Positions 23,447-36,279 of a DNA stretch of 64,000 nucleotides are shown here, one piece after another (position 1 is the stretch's first letter; each line of letters opens with the position of its first letter). Under the pieces are notes generated by a model that was not told where the DNA came from, ran no database searches, and was given only the letters and a program-made list of their open reading frames with translations. The stretch comes from Benincasa hispida. Its lineage: Eukaryota; Streptophyta; Magnoliopsida; Cucurbitales; Cucurbitaceae. A program made the translations under genes and the position numbers. Where the stretch lies: NCBI RefSeq assembly GCF_009727055.1, contig NC_052350.1, positions 1,215,965 through 1,279,964 of the forward strand, in the 5' to 3' direction.

Positions 23447-25325
23447 CCAATTATTTATTTATTTTGGATTTATAAGTAGTTAAAATAAATTAGAAATATA
23501 ATAATAAATACATTCAATGCGTCTCTTTACTCCAAAGGATTGAGAATGAAGGCTTTCTTTCCCTTTTGATGGTCCTTACCACAACTTTTTAAATGAAATC
23601 AATTGGTATAATTCACTACTGATTTTGAAAATCTCAATCACCTATGAGAAGTGATTTTATTCTCCTCCAAAACTGTAATCAATCTTATTGACATTTATTA
23701 TGAACAAAATAGTAATATTAAAGAATAACGTGTAGTTCATGAAATAAATTAAAATATTATTTAATAATGTGTTGAATTATGAATAAAGTAGTATACACGA
23801 CAAGAGTAGTAGATATTTTCACTTCGTTATGCAGGTCTGCATTTTTTTTTTATTAATTACTTAACAACTTTGATCTTTTTCTCCCTTATTTATTAATTAG
23901 ATCCTATATTAATTATCTTACAACTTTTATATCTTCCTTATCCACATTAATTATATATTTTTTATTCCCCCCCCCCAAAAAAAAAAAAAAGAAGCTCACG
24001 TGCAATTTTTCTATATAATGGAAATTGTTATTTAATTTTATTTAGAAACTATTTTTTATTTAATTTGGTCAAATAAATTTTCATTAGATAACATAAAAGA
24101 AAATTGGTTTATATTTTTCTAATAAATTTATTTTAATCTTTTTTAGTTGATGTACCTTATTTTGGTTAGTTATGATCACTGATCGATAACGAATAAATTA
24201 TTCAATTTAAATTTATCATTATATTAATACTTGTTAGTTGATGTAATTTATTTTAATTATTTTAACTAATTATTACTATGAAACAAAAAAATGTAATAAA
24301 ATAAATTTAAATTTATCATCGAATACTATTACGATAACTTTTTTTTTTTGAACCATATTATCATTATGTTAACTTAAAAAATAACAATAACAAATTATTT
24401 AGTAATTTATTTTTAATTAGTTTAGAATATTTCTATTTTGATTACTATAATTTGAAGTAAAAAAAAAAAAAAACACAAAACAAAACGTTGGTACACTCAT
24501 TGGGATTTCAGATAACTTTCAGTAAAGAACATAGCAATTGATTTGATTTCGATTTATTTACATTTTAGATATTTTGATTTCTTACTAAGTAAAACAAAGT
24601 CTAAATGGTACAAATAAGGAACAAACATTTATTAATATTTACTGTGAATTATTATCACTTTATTGTTGGAGATGGTCCACTTGTTCTACCTACCAACCCT
24701 AAATGAGGATTTTTTTTAACTGCTAGTGGGGTGGTAAACCCTCCTGGTGCAGTAAATTTAAGACGTTCAGCTGTAAAAATAAAATCTATCCAACTCTATT
24801 TCTAATGCTCGAATCGAACCCGAGCGACAACTTTAAGCAACAACTCAACTGATAAAGACATTAATTTAAAGGGTTCTTACTTATTATCTTCAAACTTGAT
24901 AACATATATTGATCTTTATCTTAATTATGTTATATATTTAGTATAAACGTAGGATATTGATAGGACTTTAAAAAAAAGGAGATAAGAAAAAAAAAATTCT
25001 TTAAAGTTGTGAGTTTATATATTATGAAGAATTATGTAATATTTGTTGATTGATTTGTGGGTGGAGTTTTATTAAAAATAATGAGTTTGAAGTGATAAGT
25101 GTTTTACACAAACTGCGGGCGGGAGGATGGGTGTTGTGGTGATGTGTTGAGGTTGTTGGTGGTTTTGTGGCGGACGTAGACGTTGGGGAGGTTTCCATCG
25201 TCTTTCTTGTGGGAGTCTATTGGAGGGCTCCTACCAGATCAAGAAAATTTGCTACGAGGTGTCGGTTGTCGGTTGTCAGTTGACCGATTTAATATGAACC
25301 CATGAGTCTCTCAACTTTATGTTCT
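23447..25325. other. Gene-free DNA
   Basis: Mostly AT-rich. A G-rich island at 25,105-25,260 ('gggcgggaggatgggtgttg') has no recognised coding content. A tRNA-promoter-like stretch near 24,800-24,870 is discussed among the rejected items. Confidence 0.5.
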
Positions 25326-25382
25326 TTATATAATATATATATATAATATATATATATATTATATATATATATTATATATAAA
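25326..25382. repeat. TA-rich palindromic microsatellite
   Basis: Repeated 'tatataatatatatatat' and its complement form a self-complementary, cruciform-prone tract of about 55 bp. Confidence 0.8.
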
Positions 25383-25441
25383 CTAACCTACTATCAAAAT
25401 CATTAGGTAGTTTAGTGATAAATTTGTCTTAAATTTCTGGA

Positions 25442-25700
25442 TATGCCACTAGCTATAGATGAAGGTTTGAAGGCGATTGCCTCTCAAGGTCAGTGTTCCA
25501 TTATTGTTGAATTGGATAAGCTTATTTGTCATGTGGATATTAACTGGTCAGGACGTCAATTCGACGAATGTTACATCTTGGGCCAAGGAGATTATGGATG
25601 TGAATAAGGATGTAATTGTATGTCAATTTCGTTATATTAGGCGTTCTTTGTCTTCATTAGTTTCGCTCTGTATTGTTTGTTTTTTTTTTAAAAAAAACTC
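25442..25700 (+). pseudogene. Fragment of RNase H-like domain (RVT_3 type)
   Basis: Conceptual translation resembles the plant RNase H-like domain found at the C terminus of LINE polyproteins and in stand-alone RVT_3 proteins. An 'EGLKAIASQG' helix is followed by 'SIIVELDKLICHVDIN', corresponding to the conserved 'vivEsDs..vv..in' strand. A frame change leads to 'AKEIMDVNKD' and 'CQFRYIRRS', matching the 'f.hvrR..N..Ah.la' end. A frameshift lies near 25,545 and the sequence stops soon after the RR motif, before the last helix. No upstream reverse transcriptase is seen. I infer a dead retroelement or gene fragment. Confidence 0.45.
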
Positions 25701-25725
25701 TTCGTCTTATTATCTAATTTTATAA

Positions 25726-28553
25726 ATTATAAAACTATCTTTGAAATATTATTTCAAAATTTAAAATAAATAGATTGATAATAGAATCTATATCTATGAT
25801 ATTGTTTACTTTAAACATAAACCTTCGTAGCTTCACTTTTAGTTTAATCAATTAAAATAATTATTATAATCAAACACGATGATATCCAATTAATTTATAT
25901 TTGTAAATGAATGATTTTACCAAATTGATTAATCAAGAAAACATAACTCAAATTTAAGTTAGAGCCATAGTTTTTAGAAAGTAAATTAACATTAAAAATA
26001 ATTATTAATAAATAACTTTATTTTCTAATGACTACTATCATCAGAAGAGCAAACAAGATGATATCCAATTAATTTATATTTCAAAAATAAAAGATTAAAC
26101 CAACTCAACTAAAGAATAAATCGTAACTCAAATTTAATTCACAACTCCTAATTTAAAATATTAAAAATAACTTTTTCCAATGCATTTCCTCTCTAAAAAA
26201 AATAGAAATTGAATTTTTGTATAGATAGTTAAATCTCCAAATATTATGAATTATGGAACTAATAAAAATAACCTTATAAATCAAATAAAATCACTCCATT
26301 TTCTCTAACGATCCTCGTTTTTTTCGTTTTATCTTTACCAAATCTCATATTGGCCCCCGTTAAAAAGTGTCAACGAAATATATATGATGGAATTTATTTT
26401 TTTCTTCTCTTATAGTTTAAGGAGGTAGAAATAAGTATCGTAATTTTATGATAGGATAATAAATATTTGTCTTATCTATTCAACTACGTTGGGATTTACA
26501 CATAAATAAAATGCATTAAGTTTTGGTGGGGATGAGAGAGAGAAAAGAGAAATATTTTGGTGGAATGGAGCTTTCAATCCTCAACCAAAAACCCAAACAG
26601 TATTGGAACAGTGAGATTTGCTTTATCTCTCCTCTTTAGCCTCTACCTTCTATGGTGCCAAAATATACTATATTACTCCAAAGATATTCAAATAATTCAC
26701 TTAAATAATTGAAAGGACTTCTCTTTAAATTTATTCCACTATTATATATACCATCATTTGTTTAGAATGTTTTTTTCCCTAAAAATTTAAACTTTTTCAA
26801 TAAATTTTATATCGAGAAATCTTCATTTTTCAAGTTGCTTTTAATTACGTGTATCCATTTATTTTAAGACTGTTTTTAAATATAAAAAAATGAACTAAAA
26901 TATTTACAAAATATAGAAAATTTCGGATAGACTTCTATCAATGTCTATCAATCACTAAAATTTTGCTATATCTTATAAATATTTTCAACCATTTTTTTCT
27001 TTAAAATAATTTCCCTTTATTTTAATTTTATTGACTTTAACTTTACTCAAAATTAACTTGGAAAAAGAAAACAATTGGGTTGTGCAATAAAAAAAATTAA
27101 ATCAAATGTCAAAATACTCAAGCTAATCAAATAAAATAGAAAAAGAAAATGACCTGTTGGATTTTTTTTTTTAAACAAAGAACAAAAATTAAAGCTAAGC
27201 AATAAAATATTTCAAATAGGTCAATGACCTGTTGGACAAAAATGCATATGAGATACAAAATAGAAATTTAACCATTTATTATTTATTCTTCTTTTTTTTA
27301 AAAAAAAAATAAAAATTCATATATGACTAGAGGTTCAAATCTATAATTTAACTTAAGCAAGAGAGAACTACACTTAAATTAGTGTTATTTATAAAAGTTT
27401 AATTTATAATTGAAATTGAATGTTAAGATCAAATTTAACTTTGTATATATAATATTAAATCTCTAATGATATATTGGTATTTCTATGTTTACAAAGGTTC
27501 GACATCGATATAGTGGGTGAATCAATATTTTTATTAAATAAAAAAAATGTGAAACATAAAAAATAAATGACGAAATGAAATTAATATCTTTTTAACTTGT
27601 ATTTCAGGTTTATTTATTAAATTAAATATTTATTTTATTTTTTGCTTTTTTACTCTTTGTCATAAATATATATATGCCAATGCCAACATATTTCATTAAA
27701 ATTGAGATTTCGATATTTCTATCAATATCGATATTTTTTAAATCTTAATATATATATTTTTTGAGTTGTTAGTATATAAATATTAATGTTGTGGCCAATG
27801 TAAGCATACTTTAAATAATATATATTTGTACTATCAACTCCGGGATTGAAAGTTCGGTCCTCCACCCACATATTATAAAACTAGTAAGGCTAACCGTATA
27901 CGTGATTTTTTTTTTTTAAAAAAAGAAAAGCACATATGAAAGCTATGAAATATTAGATTTGATTTTGATGTCTTATTTCAAATCAAGTTTCATTTCTTAG
28001 GGACACAAACTAAAAAGAAAACGTGCGTAATTTCAAGTTCGACCTTCTAATATATAATTAATCTAACACTATTAACAAAATGTTAACGCAACTAATTAAG
28101 ATTGATTTTTTATTGTTAGCCACTAGTCACTTCAATTTAGTCAACATTAATTTAATAAATATGACTCGTGAACTCATTTACAACTACTTTGCCAAGAAAA
28201 AAAAAATCACTTATAATTATGTATTAAAAAAAATAATATCTCTCTCACTTTTTTCTATTAGAGCCCAAAATAAATATTTCAAATAAAGGGTCCTCGGATC
28301 GATGAGCAAATTTATCAAAATTTTAGGCGTGATTTATTACCAATTGATTCTTTGTATTTACTTTATTTTTTAAAATAAAGTTTATAAATACTACTTTGGT
28401 CGATTATTTTGTTTGTTTTATTATTTACTTTTAGGAATATTTTAAAAATCAAGCCACATTTTAAAGTCCCATTTTGATAGTCTTTTGATTTTTTGTTTTT
28501 GAAAATTCAGCTTATAGATTCTACTTTTTCCTCTAAGTTTCTTTAGATTTAAA
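25726..28553. other. Gene-free AT-rich DNA with a decayed MITE
   Basis: The segment 26,872-27,010 carries 'tttacaaaatatagaaaatt', 'agacttctatcaatgtctat' and 'ttttgctatat', a degenerate relative of the foldback at 23,228-23,446. Nothing else is identifiable. Confidence 0.5.
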
Positions 28554-28902
28554 TACTATTTTAGTCATTATACTTTTGAGTTTTGTTCATTTTGGTCCTC
28601 TGCTTTCAAAATGTTCATTTTGGTTCCTATATTTTAAACCTTAGTTCATGTTGTTCATTGAATTTTAAAAAAGTGACTATTTTTATCCTTTATAAATGAA
28701 AAGGAATAGACCAAAATAACAACTTTTTAAAAGTATGAGGATCAAAATGAAATAAAGTTAAAAGTACAATGACTAAAATGAACATTTTTAAATTATAGGA
28801 ACCGAAATGAACCAAAGTCAATAGTATAGAGATCAAAATAAACAATTTTAAAGTATAAGAATCAAAATGAACCAAAACCAAAAGTATAGGGACTAAAATA
28901 GT
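28554..28902. repeat. Foldback element, 'ACTATTTTAGTC' termini
   Basis: The left end 'actattttagtcattatact' is complementary to the right end 'agtatagggactaaaatagt'. Inside, 'gttcattttggtcc' motifs face 'ggaaccgaaatgaacc' motifs. The whole segment of about 350 bp folds back on itself. It is noncoding and a separate family from the copies at 1,287 and 30,900. Confidence 0.65.
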
Positions 28903-30895
28903 TTATATATTGTGTTGTCCACTTTCAACCAATGTTTTTAAAAAATTAAGTTAATTTTTGAAAAAAAATATTATTTTTAGATTTTAACTAAGAATTCAAA
29001 TGTTGATTACAAAAACTCAAAATAAATCATTAAAATTTTAGAAAAAAAAAAAAAAAGAAACGAAAGGATTATTAAAGCCTAAAAAAAGGAAGTTTTTGAT
29101 TTGGGGTATAGTTTAAAATTAAACTGTTTAGTAACTATAATTGAAAATCATGATAAATAAGTTACAAGAAAATAAACACTATTAAAAAAGAAAAAAAAAA
29201 GAATCGATTAGCTTACATGACCTCCCAATTTTTTTTACCCACATTACTCCAAAATCTTTAATGGAAAACTAAAAGTACAACCTCAAATTTTAAATTTCTT
29301 TCATATAATTGAATCTAAAACAAATATAATTAAATTGTCCCTCTTCATTTTTTCAATTTACTTTGGTCCCAATCAATTTAGCCAAATTTTTGTCCTTTTT
29401 TTCCCCTTACATAAGTTGGGGTTGGAAGATCCGAATCTAAAATAGGTACTCTATATCGGTTTAATTGTTCCTTTTGGACCAACCAAAATCAAAACAAACC
29501 CAAAAAGAAATATTTTTTTTGAAAAAAATTGAATTTAGTTAAAAGGGAAAAAAAAATCTGAAAATCCAAACAGAATAGACCAAATGGAAATTAAATGATG
29601 ATTAATGTTTGATAGCGATAAGACAAAGATGTCTGAGAAGAGATAGAGACCGTTGGATGGAGAATATAAGGTTAAAAAGTCATACGTAAAAAAAAAAATC
29701 TTAAATTATGACAGTGCTTGCTGCCTGTGGGGTCTGTCTTTTAGATCCCAACATCTTCAAAATATAAATATAAAATCATAACAATTAATTAATTTAATTT
29801 ATTAAATAAAATAATAAATAAGAACTTATAGTTGTTGGTGTTGACTGACTTCGTAATTTCATGCTTAATTACTTGTCCCTCTCACCTTATTTATTTCGAA
29901 TCTGCATGCTTCTGTTTCTGTTGAATTTTCAAACTCCCAACAAACTCCTATTGGTTTTATGTTTTTCTTTTCTCCTCACTTTATAAATATTATTTTTACA
30001 TAAATATATATTTATTTTGTCACTCGTTTTGTTTCCACTCATGTTTTAAAAACTAAAACACGTTTTGAAAAAAAAATAAAATTAAAAACATGTTTTTATG
30101 GGTAGAATTGAAAGAAAAGTGGAAATTATAGTAACGGAATGATTAGCTTAAAAATTTGATTTTTATAATTCGAAGAAAATTAGAATTTAACCACTCTATT
30201 TCATTATTAGAATTTAGTTCCTAAAATATTATAAAAACTTTTATAGATATTATTTATAAACATTTTATCTATTTATGAAATTCTAATTTTTATTTAAGCC
30301 TGTTAAACCATAGAGGCCATTTAAATTTATTTATGAAAATCTTAACTTTTATAAAGTGTTTTTTTTTTTGCTTACTTATCTATTCTATCCATACTTTTGA
30401 AAATCAAATCAATATTTTTTTTTAATAAAAAAAGAGAAATTAGTTCTTAAAAAATATTTTTTTTGTAGAATTTAATAAATATTTCAGATGCTTTTTAATA
30501 AAAGTGAAAATTGTATATTATCAAACAAAATCGTTATCAAATTAAGTTAAGTTTTTTTATTTTTATTTTTTAAATTCATTTCATTCTTACAAATGAAAGT
30601 TTATCACCATTCATTTCACATATTCTTTTTCACACTTTCTTTTATTATTTCTTTTTAGAAAATGATATTTTGTTTTTTTGTTTGTTTTGTTATAAAAGTA
30701 CAGAGTAAGAATGGAGGGATTCCCAACTTGTTAAAGATTATCACCACATTTTGTCTTCTAACAGTTTTTTTTTTTTTTTAATAAATTTTTTGCTTTTATT
30801 TTCTCTACAGAAAAGACTTCTGAATAATAGCTGGACTGGATTTCAAGCTTTTAGCTCCCAAGTTGTTAAATTTATTGAAGCTTGACCAAGAAAAA
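28903..30895. other. Gene-free AT-rich DNA
   Basis: Poly-A/T tracts and AT-rich unique sequence only. I see no gene or mobile element. Confidence 0.55.
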
Positions 30896-30899
30896 AAAA

Positions 30900-31370
30900 A
30901 AAAAAAACTAGTCCCTTGAATCTTTGGTCTAGTTTCAATTTTATCACTATTTTTTAAAATGCTATATATTTAGCCTTCGAATATTGAGTTTGATTTTAGT
31001 TTAATCCCTAAATTTCAAAATATTACAATTTAAACTTTGAAGTTTGGTTTTTATTTTAAATCGATCTTTAAATTTAACGATTTACACTTTTAACATCGAT
31101 TTTTTATTAGTTACTCAAATAGCAAAATTTATTATTGATACTTCTTTTAAATTAATTAATAGATGTCAACTCTAAAGATAAAAAGCAAGTATTTAATAAA
31201 AAAAATTCGATGTTTAAAGTATGAATCTTGACATTTAAGGATTAAATTGAAATAAAACTCAAATTTAGATAAAATTATAATTTTTTGAAACTATAGACTA
31301 AACTTTAAGATTAAATATGTGACATTTCGAAAATCAAATCGAAAATAAATCCAAAATTTAGAAATAAAAA
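30900..31370. repeat. Long foldback element, copy 2
   Basis: Left arm motifs 'aaaatgctatatatttagcc', 'gtttgattttagtttaatcc' and 'aaaatattacaatttaaac' match copy 1 (1,287-1,830) in sequence and order. The right arm ('ggattaaattgaaataaaac', 'taaatatgtgacatttcg') is the reverse complement. It lies about 1.3 kb upstream of the SPL6 start codon. Confidence 0.6.
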
Positions 31371-32646
31371 AGTATTTACAAACGAGAAAAAAATGTGAAA
31401 AATTTGGGTTGAAAGAAAATTAATGCAAAGGGGTGGTCAGATCAGACAATGGATGAATGAACATTGAGTGGACAAAGCTTGGATTTTTCTTTAAAAAAAA
31501 AACAACATTTTTGAAAAAAAAGAAGAAATGAAATGCTACACCGTCAATAATGGTAATGGGAGAATTAGGTACAAAATTTGGTAAGGTTTAACTGTTTAAT
31601 AACGTAATGATTTAGTAGAAAAAGAGAGAGAAGAAGAAGAAAAGGACAGCCTTTTGTTGTTTGTCTTAAAAGCTTTGGGTAATAATCGTTGACTCAAACA
31701 AGGCTAATGGGGGAATCAATCAATATTTTGCCTCCTTGGCAAAGACAACCCCATGAATGTGTCAATTTTAGTGGGAAATTTCTCTCTTTTTGATCCATCA
31801 ATTACTTTGTTTGTAACTAATCAGAGCAAATAACTCATTTGGGAAAACGACTGCTCTGCAAAGCTAAAAACCGTTACCTTCTAATCCCCTTTTCCTCTTT
31901 TTTCCTTTTTTTCTGTCCCCAGAAATGGCAGCCACAAGGCTCTTCTTCCATGGAGTTTGTGTAGCACACCAAAAATATCTTTGACATTAAGTGAAACCCC
32001 ATTTCAGCCCTTTTTCATAATACCCCTTATGAACAGTGTGCACTGCTAAAGTGAGTTCTTCTCTCTCTCTCTCTCTCTCTCTCCTCTCTCCCTCTCTCTC
32101 ACAGTAACTTTCATTGTTTTCCTTCTTATAGCCCTCTCTCTGATGGCTTTTCAGTACTTGGGTCTGTGTGCTTTTGCATTTTTGCTCTGTAATTTCTCTG
32201 GGACTTTCTTTGCATTCAGTTTATTGATTGGTTTTTTCTTGATTTCTTCCTTTTCCTTTTGATGATTCAACATAGGGTTCAGAGTTTTTGGGTTGATTTT
32301 GGTGCTTTCTGGCCGTGTGCTTCTCTGAGCTGAGATTCTCTTTTATATATTCTTCTTTTTTTACCCCCAAAACCCATTTGGGGTTTTCTGTTTTTTTGGC
32401 CATGATGTTGGGTTGGGGAAGAGCTGGAAACGACATATGGGTTTTCTTCTTCTTGTGTTCAAGTGGGGGTTTTGAGATTTTGAACAGTGATTATGAAAGA
32501 TCTTCCATGTTTAACTAGTGAAGTACAACTTTGCTTTGAAATTTGGGTAAATTTGCACCAGAGGGAGTTGGTGGTTCTTGAAATTTTCAAGGCTGTTTTC
32601 TTTTTCCTTTCGAGGCGAGCTCTTGCTGATTCATTCTGTTTCTGTA
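31371..32646 (+). promoter_or_regulatory. SPL6 promoter and 5' leader region
   Basis: The part below about 32,000 is AT-rich promoter DNA with one W-box core (TTGACTC near 31,690). A CT microsatellite covers 32,058-32,101, common in plant 5' UTRs. From there to 32,646 base composition is transcript-like. Two upstream ORFs precede the coding start: 32,402-32,518 (38 codons plus stop) and 32,493-32,672, which overlaps the main ATG in another frame. A spliced 5' UTR intron cannot be excluded. No TATA box could be assigned with confidence. Confidence 0.5.
32058..32101 (+). repeat. (CT)n tract in the SPL6 leader
   Basis: An almost pure CT dinucleotide run of about 44 bp. Such tracts are common near plant transcription starts, and this one may mark the SPL6 5' end. 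Confidence 0.8.
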
Positions 32647-35600
32647 ATGGAGTCTTGGAGTTATGTTTCTGAAGGAAAGGGATGTATGTCTGATGAAATG
32701 AATTCACCTACTAGTTCACTTGCAAGGAATAAAGATTCTTTGTTGGGATGGGAATTCAAAAATCCTTGCAGCTTTGGTAGCAATATGTTACCAACAAGTC
32801 AACAAGTTGATAATCAAGGTTTTGGGGAACTTGTTTTCCCTGAAATGATTGGGAAACAATTACCTGACAATTCAGTTTGTGATATTTTGAGCAGTAAGGT
32901 TGTTGGTGGAAGATTTTTGAATCCAACTATGAATTCCTCCAATGCATTTCTGGGGGAGGATGAATCCACTTCAAAGCTCTCTGGCTCTATTGTGGATTCT
33001 AGCAGCCGGGATTCGTCATTTATCGATTTAAAGCTGGGGAGATTTGCTGACCAAAGGGATCCTCATGGTTACAAATTCTTTAAGGGAGCCCCCATTTTAT
33101 CATCATCGGAGTCGTCGATGCCTTCAAAACGGGTACGGGCTTCCGGTTTGAATTCGCAAACTTATTTCTGCCAAGTTTATGGCTGTAATAAAGATCTCAG
33201 CTCCTCTAAAGATTACCACAAGAGGCATAAAGTTTGTGAAGTTCACTCAAAGACTGCAAAAGTTATTGTGAATGGTATAGAACAAAGATTTTGTCAGCAA
33301 TGTAGCAGGTTTGTTAATTTTCATCAGTCATAATCCTATGTGCTTACTTTTTTGTCTCCCATAACTGATAGCAATTAACATGAAAAAGAAATAACTTCAT
33401 ACTTGAACAAAGCTTCACACGTCGGATGTACTTTCTTTCTTCGCATCTATTGAAACAAAAACAAGGTTTTTCTCCTTAAAAGTAAAAAGCAAAAAGAAAG
33501 GAGGTTCTATTTTGTACAATTGTTACCAACTGTTCTTTCAAGTAATTAATTCCCTCGAATCAAGATCCCTGACTTCATTTACTTCTTTTTTTTTCTAACT
33601 TATCCTAAAAATCTCCATTTTCCCTTTAAAATTTGTTCAGGATATTAAGTGTTTTGCTTTACACAGATTCTTCTGAAATCATAAAACTAGTTTTGTTTAT
33701 TTTACTTCTAATCTTTTCTGTGCTTATCTCTTTCTTCATCAAGGTCAATGTATTTGCTAAATTAGTTTTGTTTGATCTGTATAAAGTTAGTTGCAAAATT
33801 AGCATATAGCTTTTACATATTGTTCTATAAATGTCTTTGGTGTAAAAGGTATCCCAAGCTATATGTATGTTCATGTCGTTCACTCTGGAGATCCACACAG
33901 GTTCATGAAATTAATTTTAGTCCATTTGAACCTGATTTTTATGCTGATTAACATCCTCGTTAACTTTACACTTAACATCAAATGAGGGGGAAGTGGGTGA
34001 CCTCATTGAATGTCCTGATTGGGCACTTACCTTAGGCTTTTACTACTTGTTCTCCACCCACAAAGCAAATCGAATGCTGCTGTAACATGTTTTAGCTTTT
34101 GACTTCCAGGTTTCATTTGCTAGCCGAGTTTGATGATGGTAAGCGCAGCTGTCGTAAACGTCTTGCAGGTCATAATGAACGTCGAAGAAAGCCTCAGGTG
34201 GCTATAAATTCTGGCAGGGCTGGAAGGTTTCTTCAGTCATATAATGGTATTAAAGCTGGAGCATCTCTTGCAATCTTTCTTTCATTATACTGGCTGCATC
34301 TGTGCATTCTGATTTCATTGTCTAAACTATTTATTGATCTATCCTAATATGCTCAATTAATTAGCATCTAGAGTTCCCGACCACATTTTTTTTTTATCAA
34401 TGTACATTCTGTTTCTTAAAATTTTATTTATTGAAAATCATCAAGATGAGAAGGAATCTTTATTATTCAGTGTGCTTAACCATGATCTTGCTCATCATTT
34501 TTTATATGCGCTTTTAGCTTCCCTCATGTTCTTGGTTCCTATGATCTTTCTTAGATACACCCATATATCATGCAATTGATATTCGTGGATCTTCTTAAAT
34601 ATTTATCTGATTCTGATATACGCTTAGACTGAGGACAATGTAAACAGAAACATAGTCTAAATGGTTTTCCAAATGTTAACATAACAACTAATGAACTTCT
34701 TTGGGTTTTTTGTTTTTTCTTCTTCTTGGGTCTTATCAAGAGAAACTAAAGGTTTAGATTAGTTTCTGAGTGTTGAACCTTTATTTTGAATCTGGTGCCA
34801 TTACTTATACATGGAAATGACATTATCCATCAATTGGAGATGTTTTATTTTGACATGCAAGGAATTCCATACAGTTATTGTAGCTATTAAATTAACAACA
34901 TAAATATGACCTAAAGATACATCTGAATTGTAGAGTATCTTTTTACTGTCAAATAATTTTTTCCAAACAAAAACCCATTATAAAACTGAAAGAGCTCAAT
35001 GGAAATTTTGGCTTCTATCATCTCTTTTTCTCTTCAACTTCTCTCTGATCCTGATGTAATGAGATTCACGTCAACAAAGATTTTTGTTTGTGACAGCTGA
35101 TTCTGAGTGGCCTGAATATCAATTGGAAATATCAAGATCCAAAACTAGTTTTTAAAAAATATTAAAAACACCTGCAGCTTCCTATATTTGTATTGTCAAA
35201 TGTTTGTGTAACTATTGGTTCTGCACTCTGTGGAATGTCACGTTACCAAATTCGTTTCACACACAAACTAACCAAAGGCACCAATATTCTGCTTTCCAAT
35301 TCATGATTCTTGATTTAATATTTTGTTCATGTGAATACTTTAAACGGTTTATTATTATTTTTATTTTAGTTTTAATGTTCCAGACATCAATTTTCTGGTC
35401 GTGTAACTGTTTAAATAAACTACAGGTAGCAGGCTTCAAGGAACGGCATTAACAGCAACGTCCTTTATCTGCCAAGAGTTATTACCAAATGGTCTTTTGC
35501 ACCCAGAGAAATATGGAACAAGTGATTGGTGTAGGACTGTGAAAATTGAAGACAAGAATGAATATATGCCTTTGTCTGCTGTTCATCTTCCTATTGGCCA

Positions 35601-36279
35601 CTTGCATTCAAAACCCCTCTTCTCTCCTTACGACATCGAAACTCAAGTTCCCCCTTTCCATGACAATGGACCGAATGCATCTGCCACAAATATGTTCAAG
35701 GAGAACAGTAATCAATATCCTCTTAGTGTAGGAGGTGTGAATTCCAGTTCTCGTTCTTACTTTCACAACCCCTCATTAGGCAGTGAATACTTCAGTGTTT
35801 TTAGTGCAGCATCAACCGACCGACTATCAGGATTATCAGACTCCGGTTGTGCTCTCTCTCTTCTGTCATCTCAAACACAAAACTCCTCAACTCATTCATC
35901 AGGGATTCCCATTGGTCGTCCTTTGGTCTTGCTTGATGGCCAAAATCATTATAGCATGAGTCAACTTTCTGAAAAGCTCATGGGAGTAAGCTCTCATGTT
36001 TCTGTGAGTGGTGTGTCCAATAAATTCAATTCATCAGGGTTGAATGCTTCGGAAGGTTGTACCCTTGGTCCCATATCAACATCTGAAACCAGTGATGCAG
36101 TAAATTTTGAAATTACAAATCGGATTTTCCATGGATCAAATTTGGCAGATCCTAGTGAAGGTGGCCCCACCATTGACTTGTTGCAGCTTTCATCACAACT
36201 CCAGCGCGTTGAGCACCAGAGGCAAGCCATGCAGGTGAAGCAAGAAAGTAATGCTTTTTGCTGCCTCCGGATCACTTAG
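32647..36279 (+). CDS. SPL6: SBP-box transcription factor, SPL6-like
   Basis: Three coding exons: 32,647-33,308, 34,110-34,246 and 35,426-36,279, all with GT-AG introns (801 and 1,179 bp). They give 1,653 nt, 550 residues. The SBP domain covers about residues 175-249. Zinc finger 1 uses C175, C180, C197 and H200; zinc finger 2 uses C216, C219, H223 and C235. The basic nuclear signal [17 protein letters not shown] overlaps finger 2. Intron 1 interrupts the domain after QQCSR, the position conserved in SPL genes. The start [12 protein letters not shown] and the C-terminal motif [17 protein letters not shown] resemble Arabidopsis SPL6 (from memory). The protein should bind GTAC-core promoters in the nucleus; SPL6 is associated with plant innate immunity and phase-related expression. 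The miR156 site at 35,849-35,868 predicts repression in juvenile tissue. Codons are intact throughout. I am confident in the family and fairly confident in the subclade. Confidence 0.93.
33309..34109 (+). other. SPL6 intron 1
   Basis: Donor AG|GTTTGT at 33,309 and acceptor TTCCAG ending at 34,109. The phase-2 split falls in the arginine codon after QQCS. No nested gene is seen. Confidence 0.9.
34247..35425 (+). other. SPL6 intron 2
   Basis: Donor G|GTATTA at 34,247 and acceptor CTACAG ending at 35,425. The phase-1 junction rebuilds a glycine codon. No nested gene is seen. Confidence 0.88.
35849..35868 (+). promoter_or_regulatory. miR156/157 target site in SPL6 exon 3
   Basis: GTGCTCTCTCTCTTCTGTCA pairs with miR156 (UGACAGAAGAGAGUGAGCAC) with a single mismatch, opposite miRNA position 14. 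This is the form found in most plant SPL mRNAs. It encodes the usual ALSLLS peptide (residues 409-414). Cleavage is expected between target bases opposite miRNA positions 10 and 11. Confidence 0.95.

Noticed and set aside
24780..24870. tRNA-type promoter boxes or a SINE
   Set aside because: On the minus strand 'ggttcgattcga' looks like a B box and a weak A box lies upstream, but there is no cloverleaf, no target duplication and no tail. Too weak to call.
34099..34347. Single-exon protein starting in the SPL6 second exon
   Set aside because: This is the C-terminal half of the SBP domain read on into intron 2; the splice sites explain it.
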